Positions 16,368 to 27,457 of a DNA stretch of 43,725 bases are shown here, in pieces. Positions within the stretch are counted from its first letter, which is position 1. Each line of letters starts with the position of its first letter. The notes beneath the pieces were generated by a model. That model worked only from the letters and a program-made list of their open reading frames with translations. It searched no databases and had not been told where the DNA came from. The DNA is from Myxococcales bacterium (GTDB lineage: Bacteria; Myxococcota_A; SURF-8), in the NCBI GenBank assembly GCA_003598065.1, contig QZKR01000183.1, forward strand, positions 1-43,725. Reading direction: 5' to 3'. A program made the translations under genes and the position numbers.

Positions 16368-18290
16368 ATGCTCGTGTTTGCCCTTACGTCCCGCGAGCGG
16401 GACCTCGCCTATCACCTCGGCCGGACGATCATCCCGCCGGGCCGCGTTTTTCCGCCCTTCGCCCGCGAGGTTGTGGACCGCGTCGAGCGCTTTCTGCACG
16501 AGGCCGGGCCGGCGCTGCAGCGCCCCTTCCGCGCCGGACTGTGGACCCTGGAAACGGCGGCGCTGGCCGCTCGCCGGCGCTCGATCGTGCGGCTCGCCGA
16601 CGCCGAACTCTTGACGCTTCTGGACGGCTGGGCGAAAGGGGACGTCGCGCGGCGGACCCTCTTCCGCGTCGTGGCCATGGTGCTCAAGGCCAGCTATTAC
16701 AACGACCCGGGCCTTTTCGCGCAGCTGGGGCAGGAATACCGCAAGCCGGCCGTCGCGGACGAACCGGCCCGCTGGCTCTCGCAGGTGACGCGCGGCCAGG
16801 ACGTGCACGACGATACGGACCTGGAGGCCGACGTCGTCGTCGTCGGCACCGGCGCGGGCGGCGCGGCGGCGGCGGCCGAGCTGGCCGAACGCGGCGCCGC
16901 CGTGGTGCTCTTGGAGGAGGGCGAGTTCCATCGCCGCTCGGCGTTCAGCGGCCGGCCCTTCGAGATGCAGCGCCTGATGTACCGCCAGAAGGGGCTCGTC
17001 TTCACTTTCGGCAACACGGCGATTTTCGTTCCCGTCGGCGTCGCCGTCGGCGGCACGACGACGATCAACTCCGGCACCTGCATCCGCCCGCCGCGCAAAA
17101 CGCTGCGCCGCTGGCGCGACGAATACGGCCTGACGGAATTCACGCCGCAGATGCTCGAACCCTATCTTCGGCGCGTCGAGGCCGTCTACCGCGTGACGCC
17201 GGCCGAGATGAAGCACGTCGGCAAAAACGGCGAGATCGTCGCCCGCGGCGCGCAGGCGCTCGGCTGGAGCCACGGCCCCTTGCCGCGCAACGCCCCCGAC
17301 TGCGACGGCCAGGGCGTCTGCGCCTTCGGCTGCCCCACGGACGCCAAGCGCTCGACCAACGTCTCCTACGTCCCGCGCGCGCTGGAGGCGAACGCGGGGC
17401 TGTTCACCGGCACGAAGGCGGAGGAAATTCTTTTCGAGGGCCGGCGCGCCGTCGGCGTGCGGGCCCGCTCCGTCCACACCGGCAAAACGCTCACCGTCCG
17501 CGCCCGGATCGTCGTTATCGCCTGCGGCGCGTTCCACACCCCGCTTCTGCTCATGCGCCACAAGCTGGGCGACTCCTCCGGCGCGCTCGGCAAAAACCTC
17601 TCGATCCATCCCGCCGGCTGGGTCGGGGCCTTCGTCGATGAGCCGGTGAACGGGCAGAAAAGCATCCCGCAGGGCTACGTGATCGACGAATTCAAGGACG
17701 AGGGCATCGTCCTCGAAGGCGCCTGGCTGCCGATGGACGTCGCGGCGCTCATCAATCCGCACATCGGCTGGCGCTTGCAGAGGGACATGGAGAGTTTCGA
17801 CCGGCTGGCGACCTTCGGCCTGATGGTCCAGGACACGTCGCGCGGCGCGGTGCGGCCGGGGGCGGAGGGCGAGCCGTTCATCACCTACTGGCTCAACCGG
17901 GAGGACGTGCGGCGCATCCGGCGCGGCGCGGAACTGCTCTGCCGCGTCTATCTCGCCGCCGGGGCGCGCGAGATCGTCGCGCCGATCCACGGCTGGAAGC
18001 CGGTTCGCTCGCTGCGCGATCTGGACGAAAACCGCCGGCGCTCCGTCCACGCCTGGGACCTGGACATCAGCGCCTATCATCCGCTCGGCACCTGCATGAT
18101 GGGCGGCGACCGGAAAAAATACGTAACCAACCCCTACGGCGAACTCTACGACGCCGAGAATCTCTTCATCTGCGACGGTTCGGTCGTGCCGCCCGGCCTG
18201 GGCGTCAACCCGCAGATCACCATCTCCGCTTTGGCGACGCGCACCGCCGACTACATCGCCGACCGGCTGCAGCGGGTGGGGGAGCTGTAG
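16368..18290 (+). CDS. GMC-family FAD oxidoreductase
   Basis: 640 residues. A helical N-terminal region (1-150) precedes the FAD dinucleotide fold (VVVVGTGAGGAAAAAELAERG, about 156-176) and the GMC signature (GVAVGGTTTINSGTCIRPP, about 224-242). In the middle is CDGQGVCAFGCPTDAK, a Cys-rich motif seen in the long-chain alcohol oxidase/cholesterol oxidase-like branch. The C-terminal active-site segments are present (SAYHPLGTCMMGG and PPGLGVNPQITISALATR). It probably oxidises an alcohol on a lipid or steroid-like substrate with FAD. No transmembrane segment is obvious. The substrate is not readable from context. The start follows GGAAAGGCGGC. Confidence 0.88.
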   Translation: MLVFALTSRERDLAYHLGRTIIPPGRVFPPFAREVVDRVERFLHEAGPALQRPFRAGLWTLETAALAARRRSIVRLADAELLTLLDGWAKGDVARRTLFRVVAMVLKASYYNDPGLFAQLGQEYRKPAVADEPARWLSQVTRGQDVHDDTDLEADVVVVGTGAGGAAAAAELAERGAAVVLLEEGEFHRRSAFSGRPFEMQRLMYRQKGLVFTFGNTAIFVPVGVAVGGTTTINSGTCIRPPRKTLRRWRDEYGLTEFTPQMLEPYLRRVEAVYRVTPAEMKHVGKNGEIVARGAQALGWSHGPLPRNAPDCDGQGVCAFGCPTDAKRSTNVSYVPRALEANAGLFTGTKAEEILFEGRRAVGVRARSVHTGKTLTVRARIVVIACGAFHTPLLLMRHKLGDSSGALGKNLSIHPAGWVGAFVDEPVNGQKSIPQGYVIDEFKDEGIVLEGAWLPMDVAALINPHIGWRLQRDMESFDRLATFGLMVQDTSRGAVRPGAEGEPFITYWLNREDVRRIRRGAELLCRVYLAAGAREIVAPIHGWKPVRSLRDLDENRRRSVHAWDLDISAYHPLGTCMMGGDRKKYVTNPYGELYDAENLFICDGSVVPPGLGVNPQITISALATRTADYIADRLQRVGEL

Positions 18291-18333
18291 CGGCCATCGT
18301 ACAGGTCGCGATTGCCGTGCTTTTGCCTTCGTT

Positions 18334-18357
18334 GGAGCAGGCGTCCACGCCTGCTCC
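18334..18357. repeat. 24-base palindrome, GGAGCAGG family, copy 1
   Basis: A perfect inverted repeat: 11-base arm GGAGCAGGCGT, two-base centre CC, arm ACGCCTGCTCC. Together with the copy at 18368 it lies between the GMC oxidoreductase and a lipoprotein gene. It resembles a REP-type extragenic palindrome but differs from the family around the RAYT gene. Confidence 0.85.
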
Positions 18358-18367
18358 TGAACATTTC

Positions 18368-18391
18368 GGAGCAGGTCTGGAGACCTGCTCC
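18368..18391. repeat. 24-base palindrome, GGAGCAGG family, copy 2
   Basis: A perfect inverted repeat with arms GGAGCAGGTCT and AGACCTGCTCC around GG. The outer eight bases are identical to copy 1, while the inner three pairs and the centre differ but remain paired. It starts ten bases after copy 1, and the next gene starts 27 bases later, so both hairpins may lie in its leader. Confidence 0.85.
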
Positions 18392-18418
18392 ATCGAAAGA
18401 AATGTAATGGAGGTTGAT

Positions 18419-18877
18419 ATGTCGATCACAAATAAAAGCCATGCAGTTTTTTTCATGCTGGCCGTGCTACTGCTCCTCGCCGCCTGCGGCGAAAACTCCA
18501 AGGACAAGGAATTGACGCCCCCCGAGCTTTGCCGGCAAGACATCGACGCACAATGCTGCGCCCAGGAGGATTGCAACACGGGCGAGCTTTGCGACTTCAC
18601 TTATATCTGCTCGCCCGCGCCGGATGACGAAATCATCTGTTCGGACGGCTCGGGCAGCCGGACCTGCCTTGCGACCTGCGACGATGAGGCGTCCTGCGCC
18701 GAGGGCGAAGTTTGTCTGGAGCAGGAATTTTTCTTCGGCAGCGACGCCGGAGAAGCGCGAAAGGTCTGCCTCATGAGTTGCGACGCCGCCACAACCTGCC
18801 GCGAACCGCTAAGTTGTCAGGAAACCGAAATCCTCTCCGGCCCGCAGGTAGGGGAGAAGGCAAAGGTGTGCAGGTAG
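18419..18877 (+). CDS. small Cys-rich lipoprotein
   Basis: 152 residues from the ATG at 18419, preceded by GGAGG five bases upstream. The signal peptide ends in LLLLAAC. The mature part has repeated small Cys motifs of the form C-x4-C-x4-G-x2-C (CAQEDCNTGELC, CDDEASCAEGEVC, CDAATTCREPLSC), common in extracellular proteins of Myxococcota-like bacteria. The cysteine spacing differs from the C3C5C lipoproteins elsewhere in the window. Envelope location predicted, function unknown. Two perfect palindromes lie just upstream. Confidence 0.83.
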   Translation: MSITNKSHAVFFMLAVLLLLAACGENSKDKELTPPELCRQDIDAQCCAQEDCNTGELCDFTYICSPAPDDEIICSDGSGSRTCLATCDDEASCAEGEVCLEQEFFFGSDAGEARKVCLMSCDAATTCREPLSCQETEILSGPQVGEKAKVCR

Positions 18878-18896
18878 GGAGGATCAACACTATTGT

Positions 18897-19235
18897 TCAG
18901 TTCGCCCCCGTTCCGCACTCCTCCTGGATGTCGGCGCAGGGTGTACTATTGAGACAATCGGCCACGTCCTCGGCGATCTTATCAACGTCCTCGCAGGCAT
19001 CCCGGCAGGAACTCATCCAGTGCTCGTTGAGCGAACCTGTCCCGCCGTTTTCGAAATCGTCGCAATCCACAAGTTTCTGGCAGGCATCCTTGCAAACTGT
19101 TTTGAGGTAGGAAGCTTCGTCTTCCTCCGCCGAACCACAGCCCTCATCGTCGGCGCAATCGGAATTGCTGCTGCAAGCGAAAGCAAGAACCGCAACCAAT
19201 CCGAAAGCCAATATCGGCAGCCACTGTTTTCGCAC
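18897..19235 (-). CDS. small Cys-rich lipoprotein, fourth C3C5C paralog
   Basis: 112 residues from a GTG at 19235 preceded by AAAGGAGG seven bases upstream. The hydrophobic signal ends in VLAFAC; the Phe at -2 of the lipobox is unusual. After an acidic spacer the mature domain has C-x3-C-x5-C-x18-C-x3-C-x12-C-x5-C-x6-C, with identical spacing and many identical residues to the gene at 4393, including DACQKLVDC-like and CGTGAN segments. The two paralogs are 14 kb apart. Function unknown; it is convergent with the lipoprotein ending at 18877. Confidence 0.83.
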   Translation of the reverse strand: MRKQWLPILAFGLVAVLAFACSSNSDCADDEGCGSAEEDEASYLKTVCKDACQKLVDCDDFENGGTGSLNEHWMSSCRDACEDVDKIAEDVADCLNSTPCADIQEECGTGAN

Positions 19236-19445
19236 GATCTGCCTCCTTTACATTAAGGGCACAAGTTCCTTGCACGATCCAGATTGAACTTCCACCGCCG
19301 CATGTTGATTGGATTCGATAAGCAACACATAGCACAGGTTTTTCCCGCCGACAAGAGAGGCATCGGATCGGAAGGGTGAATTAAAATATTCCGTTGTCGG
19401 CGCGTCGTCGCATGCCGCGCTCGCCTTCGCCCCTGCGCCCGGTCG

Positions 19446-19454
19446 TGCTATAGT
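19446..19454 (+). promoter_or_regulatory. extended -10 promoter of uvrB
   Basis: TGC-TATAGT (19446-19454) is an extended -10 element with only a weak -35 (TTCGCC at 19426). Transcription would start near 19461, which places the ATG at 19460 at the transcript end and favours the ATG at 19478 as the true start. Confidence 0.65.
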
Positions 19455-19477
19455 ACGCGATGCGAAACGGAGCGGCC

Positions 19478-21493
19478 ATGCAGCGGAACGCCTTCAAACT
19501 GACTTCGACCTTCCAGCCCACGGGCGACCAGCCGGCGGCGATCACCGAACTCACCGAGGGCGTGCTCAAGGGCGACAAGCACCAGGTCCTGCTCGGCGTC
19601 ACCGGCTCCGGCAAGACCTTCACCATGGCCAACGTCATCGCCAACGCCGGCCGGCCGGCGCTGATCCTGGCCCACAACAAGACGCTCGCCGCGCAGCTCT
19701 ACACCGAGTTCAAGGAGCTTTTCCCCGAGAACGCCGTCGAATACTTCGTCAGCTACTACGACTTCTACCAGCCGGAAGCCTACATCCCGCGCTCGGACAC
19801 CTACATCGACAAGGAGTCGATGATCAACGACGAGATCGACCGCATGCGCCTCTCCGCCACCCGCAGCCTGTTCGAGCGCAACGACGTGGTGATCGTCGCC
19901 TCCGTCTCCTGCATCTACGGCCTGGGCTCGGCCGAGGCCTACTACGGCACGCTCGTTTTCCTGGAGGACGGCGCGCGCGCCGACCGCGACAAGATCATCC
20001 GCAAGCTGATCGAGATCCAGTACGAGCGCAACGAGATCGATTTCCACCGCGGGACCTTCCGCGTGCGCGGCGACGTGCTCGAAATTTTCCCCGCCTACGA
20101 GGACACGCAGGCGCTGCGCATCGAATTCTGGGGCGACGAGATCGCCGGCATCGCCGAGTTCGATCCGCTGCGCGGCAAGACCTTGCGCAAGCTGCCGAAG
20201 ACCGCCATCTACCCCGCCACGCACTACGTCGTCACCGACGAGAACCGCAAACAGGCGATGGACTCGATCCGCGAGGAACTGCGCGAACGGCTGTCCTTCT
20301 TCCGCCGCGAGGGCAAGCTCCTGGAGGCGCAGCGGCTGGAGCAGCGGACGATGTTCGATCTGGAGATGATCGAACAGCTCGGTTACTGCTCCGGCATCGA
20401 GAACTACTCGCGCCACCTCACGGGCCGCCAGCCCGGCGAGCCGCCGCCCTGCCTGTTGGACTTCTTCCCCAAGAACTGGCTCCTGTTCGTCGATGAGTCG
20501 CACGCCTCGTTGCCGCAGGTGGGCGGGATGTATCGCGGCGACCGCTCGCGCAAGGAAACGCTCGTCGAGTACGGCTTCCGCCTCCCCTCGGCGCTCGACA
20601 ACCGGCCGCTGAAGTACGAGGAGTTCGAGGAACGACTCAACCAGGTGGTTTACGTCTCGGCGACGCCGGCCGACGAGGAGTTGAAGAAGACGAAGGGCGT
20701 CTTCGTGGAGCAGGTGATCCGCCCGACGGGGCTCATCGATCCGAAGCTGGACGTCCGCCCGGCGGCGACGCAGGTGGACGACCTTCTGGACGAACTGCGC
20801 CGGCGCACGGAGAAAGGCCAGCGGGCGCTGGTGACGACGCTCACCAAGCGCATGGCCGAGGAACTGGTGGACTACTACACCGACCTCGGGTTGAAGGTGC
20901 GCTATCTGCATTCCGACATCAAGACCATCGAGCGGATGCGCATCCTGCGCGACCTGCGCCTGGGCGAGTTCGACGCGCTGATCGGCGTCAACCTCCTGCG
21001 CGAGGGCCTGGACATCCCCGAGTGCTCGCTGGTGGCGATCCTCGATGCCGACAAGGAAGGCTTTTTGCGCTCCGAGCGCTCGCTGATCCAGACCATCGGC
21101 CGCGCCGCGCGGCATGTCGAGGGAACGGCGATCCTCTACGCCGACCGGATCACCGACTCGATGCGCCGCGCCATCGCCGAAACGGAGCGCCGCCGCGCCA
21201 AGCAGCTTGCCTACAACGCCGCGCACGAGATCACGCCGCGCTCGATTGTCAAGGCGATCAGCGCCCACGGCATCTACGCCGAGGGGGATTATCTCAACGC
21301 GCGAAAATTGGAGGAGGAGGTCGGCCCGGCGGCGATGGGTCCGGAGGAGGCGCAGAAGCGGATCAAGAAGCTGGAGGCGGAGATGCTGCGCGCCGCCGAG
21401 CGGCTGCAGTTCGAGGAGGCCGCCCGCCTGCGCGATCTTCTGAAAGAGATGAAGAAGCGGGACCTGTTCGAGGAGCGGGCGAGGCGAGGATAA
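19478..21493 (+). CDS. uvrB: UvrB, excision nuclease subunit B
   Basis: 671 residues, close to the 673 of E. coli UvrB. UvrB is the helicase-like damage-verification subunit of nucleotide-excision repair, loaded by UvrA and then joined by UvrC. Visible: [11 protein letters not shown] at the N-terminus, Walker [16 protein letters not shown], the beta-hairpin region ([20 protein letters not shown]), helicase motifs ([41 protein letters not shown]), and the C-terminal UVR coiled coil that binds UvrC ([18 protein letters not shown]). The start at 19478 is chosen because the upstream ATG at 19460 has no leader; GGAG lies eight bases before 19478. Confidence 0.95.
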   Translation: MQRNAFKLTSTFQPTGDQPAAITELTEGVLKGDKHQVLLGVTGSGKTFTMANVIANAGRPALILAHNKTLAAQLYTEFKELFPENAVEYFVSYYDFYQPEAYIPRSDTYIDKESMINDEIDRMRLSATRSLFERNDVVIVASVSCIYGLGSAEAYYGTLVFLEDGARADRDKIIRKLIEIQYERNEIDFHRGTFRVRGDVLEIFPAYEDTQALRIEFWGDEIAGIAEFDPLRGKTLRKLPKTAIYPATHYVVTDENRKQAMDSIREELRERLSFFRREGKLLEAQRLEQRTMFDLEMIEQLGYCSGIENYSRHLTGRQPGEPPPCLLDFFPKNWLLFVDESHASLPQVGGMYRGDRSRKETLVEYGFRLPSALDNRPLKYEEFEERLNQVVYVSATPADEELKKTKGVFVEQVIRPTGLIDPKLDVRPAATQVDDLLDELRRRTEKGQRALVTTLTKRMAEELVDYYTDLGLKVRYLHSDIKTIERMRILRDLRLGEFDALIGVNLLREGLDIPECSLVAILDADKEGFLRSERSLIQTIGRAARHVEGTAILYADRITDSMRRAIAETERRRAKQLAYNAAHEITPRSIVKAISAHGIYAEGDYLNARKLEEEVGPAAMGPEEAQKRIKKLEAEMLRAAERLQFEEAARLRDLLKEMKKRDLFEERARRG

Positions 21494-21577
21494 AGAGCGT
21501 CGCCGCTTGCCCTCAGACCAATCGACGATCCAACGAGCAACCTACCCTATGAGGTGGAATGCGCCGCCGCGCCGGCC

Positions 21578-21766
21578 TTACTGGAACTTGACCATGTTGT
21601 AGCGCTTGGCCAGATCCTGGCGTCGCTCTTGAGGCAGGGAAGTGATGTAGGCCTTCCAGCCCGGGCACCAGTTGGCGTGCCAGCGCCAGAGGCGGCCCAG
21701 AAAAGATTTCGGCTTGGCGTCGTATTTCGCCCGCCATTTGCAGTGTTCGCAGCTTGCCTCGGCCAT
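21578..21766 (-). CDS. small conserved CxxC protein
   Basis: 62 residues from the ATG at 21766, preceded by GAGGAAAAACC. It contains CEHCKWRAKYD near the N-terminus and WHANWCPGWKAYITSLP in the middle, with three cysteines and several Trp residues. This matches my memory of a short uncharacterised family in deltaproteobacteria with a CxxC and a CPGWK motif; I cannot name it. It is probably cytoplasmic and may bind metal, an inference. A 21-base stretch covering its start codon is repeated (20 of 21 identical) at 23403-23423, where the rest of the gene is missing. It converges with uvrB. Confidence 0.7.
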   Translation of the reverse strand: MAEASCEHCKWRAKYDAKPKSFLGRLWRWHANWCPGWKAYITSLPQERRQDLAKRYNMVKFQ

Positions 21767-21828
21767 GGTTTTTCCTCGCAGCGGTGAATGGGGCGTTGCT
21801 TTATGTGTCCAAATTTCCAAGCTCAAAA

Positions 21829-21855
21829 GTAGGATGGGCAATTGTTTTGCCCATC
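21829..21855 (+). repeat. REP palindrome, left copy
   Basis: GTAG followed by a hairpin with arms GATGGGCAA...TTGCCCATC in the reverse-complement reading of the right-hand copies (7-base core GATGGGC/GCCCATC). It ends two bases before the stop codon of the cyclase-like gene. Confidence 0.85.
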
Positions 21856-21857
21856 AT

Positions 21858-22694
21858 TTAGCTATTTTTCGCGTCTTTTCTTTGTCTGATGTCCATTTGC
21901 GCTTTGGGCGACAAATATCCCCCGCATCCATGAACATTACCGGGGAACCACTCAACATATGTCCTAGTGTTGTCATATTTGCTTCTGACCTCCGACTGAA
22001 AACTGCTATGTTTTTCAAGATCGCTCAAAAAGCGAGAAATTATATCGTCTTTGCTATCATGTGGCGATTGGTAGTATTTTTTCGGCCAAGCCAAACACCA
22101 AAGGGTTTCAGCTTGAACTTTATTGTTTTTCTTAACTGGCACATTTGGATATTTAACAAACGCTGGAGGATTTTCTGGAATTTGGTCTTGCAGTGGTCGT
22201 CCAGCAACAAGACGATCGATTTTTAGACCAAGACGCGGTGCCGCAACAATGCCAAGCCAATCTGCAGCTTCATAATAAGTTGCAACTTCGATTATTGCAT
22301 CCCCGAGAAAAATCGAGTATGGTCCGCTTCTTTGCACGTATTTTCCATATGTCAATGCTCCCCGCAGAGGGATTGGAAATGTCATATGGCTGAAAGATCT
22401 ATAAAAGAACTCCTTTAGCCACTCGGAAAAACTATGTTTAATGCGCAGTTGTTTATCTGACGAAGGTTGGTCGAATGGCCAGCAAAACAATACCGTATCG
22501 CCAAACATTTCTATTTCGGGAATGATCTCAGGGTGATCTGCTTCCTCGAAATGCTTATACGTCCCATCAATTATTTCCACCACCCCATTTATTAATTGTG
22601 CTGACCTGTCATTTGATAGTTCTCGGGTTCCCAGTACATCTAGCATTGCTACAAAGCCTTCCTTTTCAAGGACTTCATAAGGCTGTTTGTCCAC
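21858..22694 (-). CDS. nucleotidyl-cyclase-like protein, AT-rich passenger gene
   Basis: 278 residues from a GTG at 22694 with a strong GGGGAGGAG upstream. Several segments fit the class III nucleotidyl cyclase fold: FVAMLDVLGTREL (Asp19, first metal-ligand position), IEMFGDTVLFCW (Asp66, second metal position), PIPLRGALTYGKYV (the strand with the RxGxxxG-like turn), and IFLGDAIIEVATYYEAADWLGIVA, like the GxxVNxAARLExxA helix. Family members include adenylate cyclases and the PycC uridylate/cytidylate cyclases of Pycsar phage defence; many phage- or island-borne proteins with a similar FxxxLDxLG start remain uncharacterised. No Pycsar effector (TIR or membrane) is adjacent, so a defence role is not shown. 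It lies inside the REP-bounded element, upstream of nothing else on its strand. Confidence 0.6.
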   Translation of the reverse strand: MDKQPYEVLEKEGFVAMLDVLGTRELSNDRSAQLINGVVEIIDGTYKHFEEADHPEIIPEIEMFGDTVLFCWPFDQPSSDKQLRIKHSFSEWLKEFFYRSFSHMTFPIPLRGALTYGKYVQRSGPYSIFLGDAIIEVATYYEAADWLGIVAAPRLGLKIDRLVAGRPLQDQIPENPPAFVKYPNVPVKKNNKVQAETLWCLAWPKKYYQSPHDSKDDIISRFLSDLEKHSSFQSEVRSKYDNTRTYVEWFPGNVHGCGGYLSPKAQMDIRQRKDAKNS

Positions 22695-22782
22695 AGACTC
22701 CTCCCCTTTCGATAAAAGACAGATCTCCTATTACCATGGAGTTCAACAAAAACAGCATAGTCGCAATTATTTTTCCCATCAT

Positions 22783-23331
22783 CTATTCATGACCAATATC
22801 TCCATGAGCCTCAAAATCGAAAACCTGCTCATCTCCATCATAATATCTGAGCCTCAAGTATTTATGGTAAGTTGACCAAGGCCATTGGCTCACGCGTTCA
22901 ACCAAGCCATGCTTGACCGGATTCCAATGAATATAATCAAAATGACGGACCAGATCGCCTTCATTCCGGATGCAATGCTCCCAGAATCTTCTTTGCCAAA
23001 TCCCCAATTCTCTCTTCTTCGTCAGGGAATCACGGAAATCGCCATCAGCTTCCAGGCGGCTCTTGACGAGATAGGAGTAATTTTTCTTTATCAAACGCCA
23101 ACGGGTCGAAAAATCACGGTCGCCTTCCGGCAATTTCCAGATGCAATGCAAATGGTCGGGCAAAAGCACCCACGCCACGATGCCGAAAGGATAACTTTTT
23201 GGGGTGTGCTTGATTGCTCGACCGAGGCATTCCCGGCTATAGGAGTCGCACAGGAAACCCTTTCTTTCATGGGTTACAACCGTGAAAAAATACGTTCCCC
23301 CATCCACGTAATATCGTCGAAGGTCTCTCAT
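22783..23331 (-). CDS. REP-associated tyrosine transposase (RAYT)
   Basis: 182 residues. It has the Y1 transposase signature of the RAYT branch of the IS200/IS605 superfamily: YFFTVVTHERKGFL near the N-terminus, the HUH motif in LLPDHLHCIW (His60, His62), the catalytic Tyr133 in HFDYIHWNPVKHGLV, and the downstream WPWSTYHKY motif. RAYTs cleave and rejoin single-stranded REP hairpins and are usually single-copy domesticated genes. Length and motifs look intact. GTAG-footed palindromes flank it on both sides, a strong contextual match. TATAAT at 23347-23342 on the minus strand lies only ten bases from the ATG, so the leader would be very short. Confidence 0.93.
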   Translation of the reverse strand: MRDLRRYYVDGGTYFFTVVTHERKGFLCDSYSRECLGRAIKHTPKSYPFGIVAWVLLPDHLHCIWKLPEGDRDFSTRWRLIKKNYSYLVKSRLEADGDFRDSLTKKRELGIWQRRFWEHCIRNEGDLVRHFDYIHWNPVKHGLVERVSQWPWSTYHKYLRLRYYDGDEQVFDFEAHGDIGHE

Positions 23332-23341
23332 GTTAGGCTGA

Positions 23342-23347
23342 ATTATA
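23342..23347 (-). promoter_or_regulatory. possible -10 element of the RAYT gene
   Basis: A perfect minus-strand TATAAT ends ten bases before the RAYT ATG, with TTGTCC 15 bases further upstream as a weak -35. The transcript would be nearly leaderless. Confidence 0.35.
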
Positions 23348-23373
23348 CATCAAAAAGACGATGGACAACCCAG

Positions 23374-23400
23374 GATGGGCAAAACAATTGCCCATCCTAC
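23374..23400 (-). repeat. REP palindrome, right copy 1
   Basis: A hairpin with nine-base arms GATGGGCAA and TTGCCCATC around AACAA on the plus strand, with GTAG at its foot on the minus strand (23400-23397). The 23-base core is identical to the copies at 21833 (inverted) and 23482. Confidence 0.88.
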
Positions 23401-23433
23401 CTCTTGCCTCGGTCATGGTTTTTTTCTCCTCCA
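23401..23433 (-). pseudogene. 5' fragment of a small CxxC gene paralog
   Basis: Reading the minus strand, GGAGGAG, an A-run and ATGACCGAGGCAAG appear here. Bases 23403-23423 match 21753-21773, the start region of the intact small CxxC gene, at 20 of 21 positions. Beyond GAGGCAAG the sequence runs straight into the REP copy at 23374-23400, so only the ribosome site and first few codons remain. Confidence 0.5.
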
Positions 23434-23436
23434 AAG

Positions 23437-23459
23437 GATGGGCATTTTTCATGCCCATC
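23437..23459. repeat. REP palindrome variant, no GTAG foot
   Basis: Arms GATGGGCAT and ATGCCCATC around TTTTC. Compared with the other copies the ninth pair is switched from A-T to T-A with pairing preserved, the loop differs, and neither side carries GTAG. It may be the partner unit of a two-REP (BIME-like) structure with 23482-23508. Confidence 0.82.
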
Positions 23460-23481
23460 ATTCCCAGGATTTGGCCAAAGT

Positions 23482-23504
23482 GATGGGCAAAACAATTGCC
23501 CATC

Positions 23505-23508
<4 letters not shown>
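23482..23508 (-). repeat. REP palindrome, right copy 2, overlaps uvrA stop codon
   Basis: The hairpin core is identical to the copy at 23374. Its minus-strand GTAG foot occupies 23508-23505, and the TAG within it is the stop codon of uvrA (23507-23505). Confidence 0.88.
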
Positions 23509-26390
<2,882 letters not shown>

Positions 26391-26416
26391 GGGAAAGCTC
26401 GCCGCGACGGAGCGGA

Positions 26417-27457
26417 TCAGCCGGCGCTGGGAGCCGGCGCGCCGCCGGCCTCGGTCGCCTGCCGCCGATTGGCCACCAGTTCGGCGGCCAGCCGGATCGC
26501 CCTGGCCATCGCGCCGTCCGAGGCGTAGCCCTTGCCGGCGATGCTGTAGGCCGTGCCGTGGTCGGGGGACGTGCGGATGAAGGGCAGCCCCAGCGTGATG
26601 TTGACGCCGAAGCCCGGATCGATCAGACGGAAGGGAACGAGACTCTGATCGTGGTACATGCAGACGACGGCGTCGAACTCGCCGTCCCTGGCGCGCACGA
26701 ACACCTTCTCGGCCGGATAGGGCCCCACGGCGACGACGCCTTCGGCCTTGGCGCGGGCCAGCGCGGGGACAAGGATCGTTTGTTCCTCTTCGCCGAACAG
26801 TCCGCCCTGGCCGGCGTGGGGGTTGAGCCCGCAGACGGCGAGGCGCGGTTCGGCGATGCCGAGGTCGCGCACCAGGGCTTCGTAGGTGAGACGGATCGCG
26901 GCGTAAACGCGCTCCTCGGTGAGCGCGCAGGGAATGTCTTTCAGCGGGATGTGGCTGGTGACGCGGGTGACCCGCAGCTTGTCGCCGACGAGCATCACCG
27001 CCGTGTGCTTCGTCTTCGTATAGTCCTTGAGCATTTCGGTATGGCCGGAAAAGGCGTAGCCGGCCTGATCGAGCATGGCCTTGTTGATCGGGCTGGTGAC
27101 GATCGCCTGCACGCGCCCCGCCTCGGCGAGTTCGGCGGCCTTGACGATGTAGAAGGTGCTGATGAGGCCGAGATCGACGCGCGACTCGCCGAAGCGGAAG
27201 TCGTCGATGTTGATCGAGGAATAAGAGACCACGTTGACCGCGCCGGCTTCGGCCTTCTCCACCGTCGGGACGACGTTGACCGCCACCGGACCGCCGGCGA
27301 CCAGGCGCGCCTTGGCGAGCACGCCGGCGTCGCCCAGCACCACGGGAATGCACGTCTCGTGCACCTCGCGGCGCGCGAGCGCCTTGACGACGATCTCCGG
27401 GCCGATCCCGGCGGGATCGCCCATCGTGATCGCGATGAGCGGCAACGACGCGGTCAT
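26417..27457 (-). CDS. pdxA: 4-hydroxythreonine-4-phosphate dehydrogenase PdxA
   Basis: 346 residues. PdxA oxidises 4-phosphohydroxy-L-threonine with NAD(P) in the DXP-dependent vitamin B6 pathway. Visible: [18 protein letters not shown] at the N-terminus, [11 protein letters not shown], the metal His in [41 protein letters not shown] and [18 protein letters not shown], all hallmarks of the family. The ATG at 27457 overlaps the surA stop (ATGA). The order surA-pdxA is also found in E. coli, so this is conserved synteny. No other B6 gene is in the window. Confidence 0.95.
   Translation of the reverse strand: MTASLPLIAITMGDPAGIGPEIVVKALARREVHETCIPVVLGDAGVLAKARLVAGGPVAVNVVPTVEKAEAGAVNVVSYSSINIDDFRFGESRVDLGLISTFYIVKAAELAEAGRVQAIVTSPINKAMLDQAGYAFSGHTEMLKDYTKTKHTAVMLVGDKLRVTRVTSHIPLKDIPCALTEERVYAAIRLTYEALVRDLGIAEPRLAVCGLNPHAGQGGLFGEEEQTILVPALARAKAEGVVAVGPYPAEKVFVRARDGEFDAVVCMYHDQSLVPFRLIDPGFGVNITLGLPFIRTSPDHGTAYSIAGKGYASDGAMARAIRLAAELVANRRQATEAGGAPAPSAG

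Noticed and set aside
21858..23331. Considered a two-gene Pycsar defence system
   Set aside because: The partner gene is a RAYT transposase rather than a TIR or membrane effector, so only a cyclase-like identity is claimed.
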